Source: Acidimicrobiales bacterium
GTDB taxonomy: Bacteria; Actinomycetota; Acidimicrobiia; Acidimicrobiales; MedAcidi-G1
Assembly (NCBI GenBank): GCA_014237715.1
Contig: JAAZZG010000011.1
Span: 1-64,000, forward strand
Direction: 5' to 3'
Length of the DNA: 64,000 nucleotides
Each line of letters begins with the position of its first letter. The stretch's first letter is position 1. Positions 38,003-46,665 of this stretch are shown piece after piece. The notes under the pieces were generated by a model. The model made no database searches. It had not been told where the DNA came from and saw only the letters and a list, made by a program, of their open reading frames with translations. A program made the position numbers and the translations under genes.

Positions 38003-38454
38003 GTGCCGGCCCCCTCTCGGATTAGCGGGCGGCCGTATTCCGACGTGGGCTTCGGTGCATCGTCGACGTTGCCGCGCTCCTGCCACTGGCGCCACATCAC
38101 GACGTTGCCTCCGAGGGCAATGCCGTAGATGACGACGGCCACCAGGTCACGGATGACCTGGTAGGTCATGGTGAACGGAAGGCCCCACTCAACGATGCCC
38201 TTGTTGCCGGTCCACGGGAGTTCAGGGCCGATCAGGTAACGGTCGGGGCGCCAGTTCAGCTCGCTGTCCGCCCAGGTCAGCCACTGGTGGGGTACCACGC
38301 CGTAGGCCCACCAGAGAACGAAGAAGACGTAGGTGGCGAAAAGCATCGCCTCGCCCCAGGTGAAGTCCTTGTCGGCCGGGGTGCGTTTCCGGTACCAGTC
38401 GACGCCACCCAGAAGGATGAGCAGCACGACGATGGATGTCACGAACGCGACCAT
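37999..38454 (-). CDS. Small membrane protein, first gene of the bc/nuo-2 operon
   Basis: A 151-residue protein with three predicted helices (about 2-18, 35-55 and 108-128), tryptophan-rich between helices 2 and 3. I do not recognise the family. It overlaps the ferredoxin gene by 4 bases, so the two are probably made together; it may anchor that ferredoxin at the membrane. That is inference from context. Confidence 0.72.
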   Translation of the reverse strand: MVAFVTSIVVLLILLGGVDWYRKRTPADKDFTWGEAMLFATYVFFVLWWAYGVVPHQWLTWADSELNWRPDRYLIGPELPWTGNKGIVEWGLPFTMTYQVIRDLVAVVIYGIALGGNVVMWRQWQERGNVDDAPKPTSEYGRPLIREGAGT

Positions 38455-38489
38455 CGATCCAGGCCCTCCCTCGGCGGCTCAAGCGGACT

Positions 38490-38507
38490 TCGTGAAATAA
38501 TGCACAA
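38490..38507 (-). promoter_or_regulatory. Rex operator of the bc/nuo-2 operon
   Basis: TCGTGAAATAATGCACAA agrees with the Rex consensus TTGTGAA-N4-TTCACAA at 12 of 14 positions. It lies 36 bases ahead of the first ATG. The spacer-side sequence CATTAT on the minus strand could be the -10 box, in which case Rex would sit directly on the promoter. Confidence 0.7.
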
Positions 38508-38509
38508 GC

Positions 38510-38535
38510 GGTGCGCGCACCATGCTAACGGTTAG
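38510..38535. repeat. Two perfect inverted repeats beside the Rex operator
   Basis: GGTGCGCGCACC (38510-38521) and CTAACGGTTAG (38525-38535) follow the Rex site within 28 bases. Each is a perfect dyad of operator size. They could bind a second regulator or be unrelated palindromes; the regulator is unknown. Confidence 0.55.
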
Positions 38536-38818
38536 ACGTCGGCCACGACGACCGAAGTCCGGAGGGTTGACCAGTGGTCGAACCGGTCCGGGCAGCGGTC
38601 GGAACGTGGCTGCGATCCGGTGGGCGTTTCTATCACGCGCCCACCTGAACCAGCCACCTCTGCACGACATATGAAGTGCCCGTCGCCCGGAGCGCCCGCC
38701 CCCAACGGCCGCCCGCTAACCTGCCCCTGTTCCAGACCGGCAAGCCGATCCGGGTCGGCTTTACCGCCATCCGAAACACCGAGAACCGCCGCACCGTCAG
38801 ACTCCTCCGGAGCCCACG

Positions 38819-39580
38819 TTGACCGATATCCCCGAACATCTTCTGAAGCGGGCCCAGGCCGCCAAGGCCAAGGCCACCGGCGCCGAGGCTCCGGCAGCCG
38901 ACACCCCGGCCGAGGCCGCACCGGCCACCAAGGCACCCGCTGCCGTACCGGCTGCCCCGGCTGCCCCGGCGGTCGAGGCGCCGCTGGCCCCCGTCGCCCC
39001 ATACGTCGCCGCGGCCAACGCCCGCAAGAAGATTCCCTGGTGGGCCACCAGCGGACTACTGCTGCTCCCGATCTGGGCCATCTCGTATGTGGGCACCCTC
39101 GAGCGACCCCCTCAGGAGGCCACCGGCGTTCTAGCCGAGGGTTCACATGTCTACGAGGCCCGCTGCGCCAGTTGCCACGGTGCGACCGGCGCCGGCGGAA
39201 GCGGTCATGCCCTGACCGACGGCGAGGTGCTGGTGACCTTCCCGACCGCGGCGGCCCACATTGAATGGGTGGCCAAGGGTTCGGACGGCTTCGGACTCGG
39301 CAACATGTACGGCGACGCCACCCGTGGCCGGGTCGTCGAGGGCGGCATGCCTGGCTGGGCCGACGTGCTCACCACCGAGGAACTGATCGGTGTGGTGCTC
39401 CACGAGCGGGCCCGCCTGTCGGGTTCGGCCGATGATGCGGCGCTGGCCGAGGCTATTGACCACGCCGTCCACAACGGTGATCTGGACCTGCACGGCCACC
39501 TTGACCCGTCGACGGTGACCAGCGATGAAATCCAGGCCATCCTGGACTCCGTCGCCCACGAGGACGACGGCGGGCACTAG
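38819..39580 (+). CDS. Membrane-anchored cytochrome c with an Ala/Pro-rich linker
   Basis: A 253-residue protein beginning at a TTG codon. The first 21 residues (MTDIPEHLLKRAQAAKAKATG) nearly match the start of the subunit IV-like protein. An alanine/proline linker (22-65), one helix (75-92) and a cytochrome c domain with CASCH at 116-120 follow; GGMPGWAD likely holds the methionine ligand. It would pass electrons from the bc complex to an oxidase. The TTG is the only start that keeps the shared N-terminus. Confidence 0.87.
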   Translation: MTDIPEHLLKRAQAAKAKATGAEAPAADTPAEAAPATKAPAAVPAAPAAPAVEAPLAPVAPYVAAANARKKIPWWATSGLLLLPIWAISYVGTLERPPQEATGVLAEGSHVYEARCASCHGATGAGGSGHALTDGEVLVTFPTAAAHIEWVAKGSDGFGLGNMYGDATRGRVVEGGMPGWADVLTTEELIGVVLHERARLSGSADDAALAEAIDHAVHNGDLDLHGHLDPSTVTSDEIQAILDSVAHEDDGGH

Positions 39581-39628
39581 CCCCCGGACCGGGCCCCGGG
39601 CCCAAACCCGCCAACCGTCGAGAACGCT

Positions 39629-40918
39629 ATGACCGACCCCTTTCCTGACGCCTCGGTTGACCTGTTGGTCATCGGTGGAGGACCCGCCGGCGCTGCCACC
39701 GCCTACTGGGCTGCATCCCACGGTCTTGACGTGCTGGTCGTCGAACGCAAGACGTTTCCCAGGGATAAGACCTGTGGTGACGGTCTCACACCGAGAGCCG
39801 TCCACCAACTCGAGGAGATGGGCCTCGGGCCGATCCTCGAGCGGTACCACCGGTTCGACGGCCTCCGGGCCATCGCCCATGGCCGGACCATCGAGATGCC
39901 ATGGCCCGACCACACCGTCTACCCGACCTACGGCTACGTCGTTCGACGCTGTGATCTGGACGCCTTTGTGGCCGAGCACGCGGTGACCGCCGGGGCGACC
40001 CTCCTGCAGGGCACCGAGGCCGTCCGCCCTATCGACCCGCCCGACGGTGCGATGCCGGGCACCATCGGTGGCGCGATCGTCCTGGACAAGACCACCGGCA
40101 CGGAACGGGCCATCCGGGCCCGCCACGTCGTGGTGGCCGATGGCGCCAACTCGCGCTTCGGCCGGTCACTGGGCACCGTGCGCGATCGGGCCTACCCAAT
40201 GGGAATGGCCATCCGCGGCTACTTCGAGAGCCCGCTTCACGACGACCCGTGGATCGAATCCTCGCTGGACGTCCGTGACCGCGAAGGTAGCGCCATGCCC
40301 GGGTACGGCTGGATCTTCCCCGTGGGCAACGGCACCATCAACGTGGGCATCGGCCTGCTGTCGACCTTCCGGGATTACAAGCAGGTCAACACCAGCCACC
40401 TGTTCGAAGAGTTCGCCTGCACGCTCCCCGAGCACTGGCAGATCGATCCGACGCGACCCGTCGCCCCACCCACCGGCGGTCGCCTTCCGATGGCCGGTTC
40501 AGTCGGCCCTAAGGCAGGGCCAAACTGGCTAGTGGTCGGGGATGCTGCCGGCTCAGTCAACCCGTTCAACGGTGAGGGCATCGACTACGCCTACGAGACC
40601 GGACGAATGGCCGCTGGCCTGATCGCCGAAGCCGCCGCTCGGGGCGACGACGCCATCTTGGCCCGCTACCCCGACCTGCTTGACGAGGAGTATGGCCTGT
40701 ACTTCAAGGTGGCCCGGCTGTTCTCCAAGGTGATCGGCAACCCGACGCTCATCCAGGAGCTGACCCGGGTGGGGATGCGATCACAGCCGCTCATGGAGTG
40801 GGCGCTGCGGATCATGGCCAACCTGATGCGCGACGAGGACCGGGGGGCCGCTGAGGCCGCCTACTCGGCTATCGCCGGCGTCGTCCGTCTGGTCCCCGAC
40901 CGTCTGGTCGACGCCTGA
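39629..40918 (+). CDS. Geranylgeranyl reductase family FAD protein, possibly menaquinone reductase
   Basis: A 429-residue flavoprotein with the dinucleotide motif VIGGGPAGAATAYWAASHG (14-32), the family's CGDGLTPRAV and a second FAD motif VVGDAAGSVNPFNGEGIDYA. Relatives reduce isoprenoid chains of chlorophyll, archaeal lipids or, as MenJ in mycobacteria, one double bond of menaquinone. Its place right after a cytochrome c favours the menaquinone role, by inference. It starts 48 bases after that gene. Confidence 0.85.
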   Translation: MTDPFPDASVDLLVIGGGPAGAATAYWAASHGLDVLVVERKTFPRDKTCGDGLTPRAVHQLEEMGLGPILERYHRFDGLRAIAHGRTIEMPWPDHTVYPTYGYVVRRCDLDAFVAEHAVTAGATLLQGTEAVRPIDPPDGAMPGTIGGAIVLDKTTGTERAIRARHVVVADGANSRFGRSLGTVRDRAYPMGMAIRGYFESPLHDDPWIESSLDVRDREGSAMPGYGWIFPVGNGTINVGIGLLSTFRDYKQVNTSHLFEEFACTLPEHWQIDPTRPVAPPTGGRLPMAGSVGPKAGPNWLVVGDAAGSVNPFNGEGIDYAYETGRMAAGLIAEAAARGDDAILARYPDLLDEEYGLYFKVARLFSKVIGNPTLIQELTRVGMRSQPLMEWALRIMANLMRDEDRGAAEAAYSAIAGVVRLVPDRLVDA

Positions 40919-41012
40919 CCCCTCCCTGGATGCGGGTCCCGAAGCGGATTCGAATCCAGGTCGCGGCCCAACTGGCGGCCATGACCGCTGTCCGACGTCA
41001 GACCGGACGAGA

Positions 41013-42605
41013 ATGGTCGACGTGAACGCAGCCCCGAACGAATCCCCGACCACGTTCCCCTGCTGGCGTGCACTTGCCGACCTCCGAGACGCCGGTCGGC
41101 CGACACTCCGGGATCTGTTCGCGAGTGACCCGGACCGTGGCGACCGGCTGGGAACGGTGTGCGCCGATCTCTGGATCGACCGGTCGCGCCAACACCTCGA
41201 CGAAGCCGTCCTCGACGCCCTGACCCATCTGGCCGAGCAACGCGACGTCGTCGGCTTCCTGCGTCGAACGGCCGACGGCGAGGTGGTCAACGGTTCCGAG
41301 AAGCGTCCGGCCAGCCATCAGGCCCTCCGCCTAGGTCGGGACGCGGCTCCGTCCGACATCGTGGCAACCCGCGACCGGATGGCCACGTTGGCCACAGCGA
41401 TCCGGGCCGGTGAGGAGAAGGGGGCCACCGGATCCACGATCACCGCGCTGGTCCAACTCGGGATCGGCGGCAGTCACCTGGGGCCGGCACTGGCCGTTGA
41501 CGCCCTCGCACCGTTCGCCCATCCTGACATCGAGATCCGCTTCTCGTCGAGCGTCGATGCAGACGACCTCGCCGAGGCCCTCGACGGCCTCGACCCGGCA
41601 TCAACCCTGGTGATCGCCTGCTCGAAGTCGTTCACGACCATTGAAACATTGACCGCATTGGACGGCGCCCTGGCCTGGCTGGCCGGCGGGCTCGGCGACG
41701 CGGCCATCAACCATGTGCTCGCGGTGACCGCTGCACCCGAACGGGCGAAGGCCCTCGGAGTGGACGTCAACCGGATCTACGAGATACCGGTGGCAGTGGG
41801 TGGCCGATTCTCACTGGGTTCGGCGGTCGGCCTGCCAGTGATGGTGGCCATCGGCCCCGAAGCCTTCGACGAGATGTTGGACGGAATGCGGGTGGTGGAC
41901 AATCTGTCGGCCACTGAACCGCCCGACGAAAACGCGGCGATCCAACTGGCCCTCATCGACGTGTGGAACCGGTGTCACCTCGGTAGAAGCTCGCTGGCCG
42001 TCGTTCCGTACGCCCACCGGCTCCGCCTGTTCGCCCCCTGGCTCCAGCAGCTCTCCATGGAGAGCCTCGGCAAGGGCACCTGCGAGAACGAAAGCGATCC
42101 GGAGACGCCAACCGGCCCGACGGTGTGGGGTGCAACCGGTACCGATGCCCAGCACGCCTTCTTCCAACTGATCCACCAGGGGACCGACGTCATCCCGGTG
42201 GACCTCATCGGTGTGGTCCGACCGACCGTCGACGATGCCCGGTCCAGCAAGGGCGCTGAGGTTCTGATGACCAACCTGGCGGCCCAGGCCGATGCTCTGG
42301 CCTTCGGACGGACGGCTGACGAGGTGCGGGCCGACGGGGTCGACGAGGATTTGGTGGCCCACCGGACGTTCCCCGGGAACCGACCATCGACAGCCATCCT
42401 CCTCTCCGAGCTCACCCCTTCGACGCTCGGCCAGTTGATCGCTCTCTACGAGAACCGCACGGTGGCCATGGCCGCGGTGCTGGGCATCAATCCCTTTGAC
42501 CAGTGGGGCGTCGAGCTGGGCAAGAAGATGGCCCTCGACCTGGCTAATGAATCAGCCCCCGAATCGGCCCTGCTGCGACGAGCCAGCGCGCTTCGAGACT
42601 CCTAA
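41013..42605 (+). CDS. pgi: Glucose-6-phosphate isomerase
   Basis: A 530-residue enzyme interconverting glucose-6-phosphate and fructose-6-phosphate. Signatures include LGIGGSHLGPAL (most relatives have GGSDLGP), SKSFTTIET, NESDPETPTGP, and the C-terminal INPFDQWGVELGKK. The aspartate-to-histidine change in the first motif is unusual but near, not at, the known catalytic residues. It converges on hemL with 24 bases between stop codons. Confidence 0.95.
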   Translation: MVDVNAAPNESPTTFPCWRALADLRDAGRPTLRDLFASDPDRGDRLGTVCADLWIDRSRQHLDEAVLDALTHLAEQRDVVGFLRRTADGEVVNGSEKRPASHQALRLGRDAAPSDIVATRDRMATLATAIRAGEEKGATGSTITALVQLGIGGSHLGPALAVDALAPFAHPDIEIRFSSSVDADDLAEALDGLDPASTLVIACSKSFTTIETLTALDGALAWLAGGLGDAAINHVLAVTAAPERAKALGVDVNRIYEIPVAVGGRFSLGSAVGLPVMVAIGPEAFDEMLDGMRVVDNLSATEPPDENAAIQLALIDVWNRCHLGRSSLAVVPYAHRLRLFAPWLQQLSMESLGKGTCENESDPETPTGPTVWGATGTDAQHAFFQLIHQGTDVIPVDLIGVVRPTVDDARSSKGAEVLMTNLAAQADALAFGRTADEVRADGVDEDLVAHRTFPGNRPSTAILLSELTPSTLGQLIALYENRTVAMAAVLGINPFDQWGVELGKKMALDLANESAPESALLRRASALRDS

Positions 42606-42629
42606 CCGGGCGCCGGTCGGGAACTCGCC

Positions 42630-43907
42630 TCAGGCAAGGGAGGCGACGGCGGACGCGGCATCGGCCGCGATCTCGATGGTCTCATCAACCACCGCGTCGT
42701 CATGGGCGAGGCTCGGGAACAACGCCTCGTATGCCCCGGGAGCCAGGGCGACGCCCCGCTCCAGCAGGGCGTGGAATACCTTCGGGTACCGGCCGTTGTC
42801 GGCCAGCACCTTCGCCTCATCGAAGTCGGTCGGTGGGATGACCGGGCCGTCACCGAAATACAGGCCGAGGAGGGACCCCACCCGGGGCAGGGTCGAGGCC
42901 AGACCAGCCGAGGCGAACGCTCCGGCCAGCCCGTCGGCCAGTCGTGTCGCCGTGGCTGTCAGCCGATCGAAGGCACCATCGTCGAGCAGTTTCAGGGTGG
43001 TCCGTCCGGCCGCCATGGCCAACGGGTTCCCCGAGAGCGTGCCGCCCTGGTAGACCCCGCCCAGAGGAGCGAGGTGCTCCATGACGCCCCATCGGCCACC
43101 GAAGGCGCCGACCGGAAGGCCACCGCCGATGACCTTGCCGAAACACCACAGGTCCGGGGTCACCCCGAACCGCTCGGCTGCACCCCCGCGAGCCAAGCGG
43201 AAGCCGGTGATGACCTCATCGAAGATGAGCAACGCACCGGCTGTATCGCAGGCGGCCCGAAGGCCCTCGAGGAATCCGTCTGCCGGAGCGACGAGGCCCA
43301 TGTTGGCGGCCACCGGTTCCACGATGACCGCGGCGACGGTCTCGTCGAGGGTGGGCACCACGTTGTAGGGGGCCACGATCGTGTCGGCCACTGCACCATC
43401 GGTGACGCCATCACATCCGGACAGGCCCTGGTTGGCCACACCGCTGCCGCCGGCCGCCAATAGCGCATCGGCATGGCCGTGGTAGCAACCGGCGAACTTC
43501 ACGATGCCCGGTCGACCCGTCGCTCCCCGGGCCAGACGAATGGCCGACATGGTGGCCTCGGTGCCCGACGAGACGAACCGCACGGACTCCAGCCCGGCGA
43601 TCCGATCGACCACCATCTCGGCCAGTACCACCTCGGCTTCAGTCGGCGCGCCGTAGGAGGTGCCCGCCGATGCCGCCCGGGTCACGGCCTCCAGCACCGC
43701 CGGGTGGGCGTGACCGAGGATCCCCGGACCGTAGGACTGCACGTAGTCGATGTACCGGCGACCCTCGGCATCCCAAAGGTAGGGGCCCTGGGCCCGATCC
43801 ACGAAGTACGGGGTGCCGCCAACCGACCCGAAGGCCCGGACCGGCGAGTTGACCCCACCGGGAATCACCCGCTGCGCGCGGTCGAAGAGGTCGAGGTTGG
43901 CGCCCAT
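42630..43907 (-). CDS. hemL: Glutamate-1-semialdehyde 2,1-aminomutase
   Basis: A 425-residue PLP enzyme that converts glutamate-1-semialdehyde to 5-aminolevulinate in the C5 route. The PLP lysine is in CFGKVIGGGLPVGAFGG, and SYGAPTEAE and DEVITGFRLARGG are family motifs. It follows hemB by 11 bases and ends the haem operon. With hemA it confirms the glutamate route to haem. Confidence 0.96.
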   Translation of the reverse strand: MGANLDLFDRAQRVIPGGVNSPVRAFGSVGGTPYFVDRAQGPYLWDAEGRRYIDYVQSYGPGILGHAHPAVLEAVTRAASAGTSYGAPTEAEVVLAEMVVDRIAGLESVRFVSSGTEATMSAIRLARGATGRPGIVKFAGCYHGHADALLAAGGSGVANQGLSGCDGVTDGAVADTIVAPYNVVPTLDETVAAVIVEPVAANMGLVAPADGFLEGLRAACDTAGALLIFDEVITGFRLARGGAAERFGVTPDLWCFGKVIGGGLPVGAFGGRWGVMEHLAPLGGVYQGGTLSGNPLAMAAGRTTLKLLDDGAFDRLTATATRLADGLAGAFASAGLASTLPRVGSLLGLYFGDGPVIPPTDFDEAKVLADNGRYPKVFHALLERGVALAPGAYEALFPSLAHDDAVVDETIEIAADAASAVASLA

Positions 43908-43918
43908 CGGTTCGATTC

Positions 43919-44908
43919 TCAGCTGCCGAGGAGTTCGGCGGCCCGTCGAGCCAGGTAGGTGAGGACGAAGTCGGCACCGGCCCGACGGATGGACAGGAGG
44001 TGCTCCATGCCCACAGCGTCGCCGTCCAGCCAGCCGTTGGCTGCCGCAGCCTGCACCATCGCGTACTCACCGCTGACGTGGTACGCGGCCAGAGGCACGT
44101 CAACGACGGCCCGGGCCTCGGCTATCACGTCGAGGTAGGCCAACGCCGGCTTGACCATGACCATGTCGGCGCCCTGTTCGATGTCGCCGAGGATCTCGAC
44201 CATGGCCTCACGGGCGTTGGGCGGATCCTGCTGATAACCCTTCCGGTCACCGCCGTCGACGATCTCGACGTCGACAGCATCACGGAACGGCCCGTAGAGC
44301 GCCGAGGCGTACTTGGCGGCGTAGGCCAGGATCGCCGTCTGCTGATGACCGGCATCGTCAAGCGCGCCGCGGATGGCCGATACCTGGCCATCCATCATTC
44401 CTGAGGGGGCGGTGACAGAAGCTCCCGCGTCGGCCTGGGCTACGGCGGCCCGGGCGTAGAGCTCGAGGGTGGCGTCGTTGTCGACCGACCCGTGCCCGTC
44501 CAGCACGCCACAGTGCCCGTGGTCGGTGTACTCGTCCACGCACAGGTCGGCCATGAGCACCACGTCGTCGCCCACCTCGTCACGGAGGTCCCGCAGGGCC
44601 ACCTGGACGATCCCGTCCGGGTTCCAGGCCTCCGAGCCGACGGCGTCCTTCCTGTCGGGCACCCCGAAGAGGATCACAGCCGGAACGCCGAGGTCACGGA
44701 GGGCGGCCACCTCGGAACAGAGGCTGGCCCGTGTGTGCTGGACCACGCCGGGCAACGAGGCCACGGGCTGCGGGTCGTCGATGCCCTCGCGGACGAACAG
44801 CGGGGCAACGAGGTCATCAACCGACAGACGGGTCTCGGCCACGAGGCGCCGCAAGGCCGCCGTGCGGCGCAGGCGGCGGGGCCGCGAGACGGGGTACTCC
44901 ACGTGCAT
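43919..44908 (-). CDS. hemB: Porphobilinogen synthase
   Basis: A 329-residue enzyme that joins two 5-aminolevulinates. Schiff-base lysines are in AYAAKYASALYGPF and VMVKPALAYLD. The metal-binding motif reads DLCVDEYTDHGHCG, with aspartate where zinc enzymes have the middle cysteine, which I recall as the usual actinobacterial form. It follows hemD by 55 bases. Confidence 0.96.
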   Translation of the reverse strand: MHVEYPVSRPRRLRRTAALRRLVAETRLSVDDLVAPLFVREGIDDPQPVASLPGVVQHTRASLCSEVAALRDLGVPAVILFGVPDRKDAVGSEAWNPDGIVQVALRDLRDEVGDDVVLMADLCVDEYTDHGHCGVLDGHGSVDNDATLELYARAAVAQADAGASVTAPSGMMDGQVSAIRGALDDAGHQQTAILAYAAKYASALYGPFRDAVDVEIVDGGDRKGYQQDPPNAREAMVEILGDIEQGADMVMVKPALAYLDVIAEARAVVDVPLAAYHVSGEYAMVQAAAANGWLDGDAVGMEHLLSIRRAGADFVLTYLARRAAELLGS

Positions 44909-44963
44909 GAGCCTACGGAGAGCGGTGGCTTCGCCGGTCAGTCGGTCCGATCAGCCAGTTCGA

Positions 44964-45734
44964 TCAGTAGGCGCGAGTTGCGGCCCACGCTTCGACAGCA
45001 GCCACTAGGCCCTCGACCGAGTGCGGGTCGGCCTGAACCACCTCATGCCCGGCATGGCGGGCCGCCGCGGCGCTGATCGGACCGATGCACGCCGCTTCGA
45101 CTGGCGAGACCACCCCGGGAAACAGATCGTGGTACCGGTGAACCGTAGATTCGGACGTGAAGGTCACCAGATCGGCCCGTGCGGCGGCAGCCAGCACTCC
45201 GGGGTCGACGTCGGGCGCCACGTTCCGGTAGGCGGCCACCACCTCGACCTCCCAGCCGGCGGCCCGCAGACCGTCGGGCAGTACCGCACGGGCCGTCTCC
45301 GCCCGGGCCAACAAAACCCGACCACAACCAGCCGGGTCACCGGGCGCTGGAAACTCGGCCAACAGGCCTTCGGCGACCGCGCTCGCTGGCACGAGATCCA
45401 CGACATGACCGGCAGCGACCAGCGGCGCGGCGGTCTTCGGTCCGACCGCGGCGATCCGCCCCGGGAAGGTGCGCCCAGCAAACCTTTCGGCCACCCGGTG
45501 AGCGCCATTCGGGGAAGTCACCACGACCCAGTCGTATCGGCCGGCCACCGCTCGATCCACAGCCTTGGCAAGGGCCGCTCCCCCGGCGATCGGCTCGGCG
45601 ATGACAATGACCGGCAACTCGACCACCTCGGCACCCCGTTCCCGCAGGGCGTCGGCCAGTGAGCCGGCCTGATCGATGGCCCGGGTGACCACCACGTTGC
45701 AGCCGGCCAGTGAGCCGGGCCGGTCGGCGGTCAC
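44964..45734 (-). CDS. hemD: Uroporphyrinogen-III synthase
   Basis: A 256-residue two-lobed protein. HemD is poorly conserved, but VVTSPNGAHRVAERF, AVGPKTAAPLVAAGH, VVAAYRNVAP, FTSESTVHRY and CIGPISAAAARHAGHE are typical. It flips ring D while closing hydroxymethylbilane. It overlaps hemC by 4 bases. Confidence 0.92.
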   Translation of the reverse strand: MTADRPGSLAGCNVVVTRAIDQAGSLADALRERGAEVVELPVIVIAEPIAGGAALAKAVDRAVAGRYDWVVVTSPNGAHRVAERFAGRTFPGRIAAVGPKTAAPLVAAGHVVDLVPASAVAEGLLAEFPAPGDPAGCGRVLLARAETARAVLPDGLRAAGWEVEVVAAYRNVAPDVDPGVLAAAARADLVTFTSESTVHRYHDLFPGVVSPVEAACIGPISAAAARHAGHEVVQADPHSVEGLVAAVEAWAATRAY

Positions 45735-46657
45735 CGGCCGAGCAGGGCGGATCCGCCCCGCTCATCGAGGAGGGAACGAGCGACGGCCCGCCCCATCCCA
45801 GGTCCGTCGGATCCGGTTCGCTCATCAATCAGCAGGACGGTGCCATCCGTGGACGACACTGACGCGGTCAGGCGGAGATCACCATCAGGCCCGCCTCCCA
45901 GCACGGACCCGTCCACTAGGACGGCGTGGGCGGCCACCGGCAGATCACATCCGGCACCTAGCTCGGCGAGGAACGCCCGCTCGGCCGCCACCGTCCGGTG
46001 GGCTGCCGGATCGTCCACAGCGGCGAGCAATTCGAGGAGTAAGCCGTCATCGCTTCGGCACTCCACGGCCAGTGCCCCCTGACCTACCTGGGGAAGCAGC
46101 ACCGACTGGTCCAGTAAATCAACCACCGTCGGGGTCAGGCCCAGTCGATCGAGCGCGGCGGCCGCCACCACGATCGCTGCGAAGCCGTCGGGCCCGTCCA
46201 GTTTCGCCAACCGGGTACCGATGTTTCCCCGCAGGCTGGCGAACTCCAGGTCAGGACGCCAATGGGCCAACTGGGCTCGGCGACGGATCGATCCGGTGGC
46301 CACCGTGGCCCCCACCGCCAGGTCGTCGAACCGGCAACCGACGAGGGCGTCGCGTGGATCAGCCCGTTCAGGTACGGCGGCCAACACGAGGGCGTCGGGA
46401 GTCAGAGCCGGCAGGTCCTTCGCCGAGTGGACGGCCACGTCGGCCCGGCCTTCGAGCACCGCGGCCTGGACCTCCTTGACGAACACGCCCTGGCCGCCCA
46501 TCTGCTCCAGCGGAGTGGTCCGGTCCAGGTCTCCGGTGGTCTCGACGACCACGATCTCGACGGTAGTGCCCGGTCGGGCCGCCACGATCAGAGCGGACAG
46601 GCGATCGGCCTGCCAGCGCGCCAGCGCGCTGCCCCGGGTCGCCGCACGGACGTGCAT
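45731..46657 (-). CDS. hemC: Hydroxymethylbilane synthase (porphobilinogen deaminase)
   Basis: A 308-residue enzyme that polymerises four porphobilinogens. RGSALARWQAD opens it, HSAKDLPAL and SLRGNIGTRLAKL are family motifs, and the dipyrromethane cofactor cysteine is in LGAGCDLPVAAHA. It starts 8 bases after hemA. Confidence 0.96.
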   Translation of the reverse strand: MHVRAATRGSALARWQADRLSALIVAARPGTTVEIVVVETTGDLDRTTPLEQMGGQGVFVKEVQAAVLEGRADVAVHSAKDLPALTPDALVLAAVPERADPRDALVGCRFDDLAVGATVATGSIRRRAQLAHWRPDLEFASLRGNIGTRLAKLDGPDGFAAIVVAAAALDRLGLTPTVVDLLDQSVLLPQVGQGALAVECRSDDGLLLELLAAVDDPAAHRTVAAERAFLAELGAGCDLPVAAHAVLVDGSVLGGGPDGDLRLTASVSSTDGTVLLIDERTGSDGPGMGRAVARSLLDERGGSALLGR

Positions 46658-46665
46658 ACCGACCG

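Larger units (their letters stand above)
38455..38818. promoter_or_regulatory. Divergent control region between the bc/nuo-2 operon and the cytochrome c gene
   Basis: A 364-base stretch without a convincing gene. It holds a Rex operator at 38490-38507 and two perfect inverted repeats at 38510-38521 and 38525-38535. The remaining roughly 280 bases toward the cytochrome c gene show no clear promoter or terminator. Both flanking transcripts must start here. Confidence 0.7.

Noticed and set aside
39591-39603. GGGCCCCGGGCCC as a terminator after the cytochrome c gene
   Set aside because: No T-run follows, and the next gene starts only 26 bases later, so read-through is more likely.
41013-42605. 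A decayed pgi because of GGSHLGP instead of GGSDLGP
   Set aside because: All other signatures and the full length are intact, so one substitution does not show loss of function.
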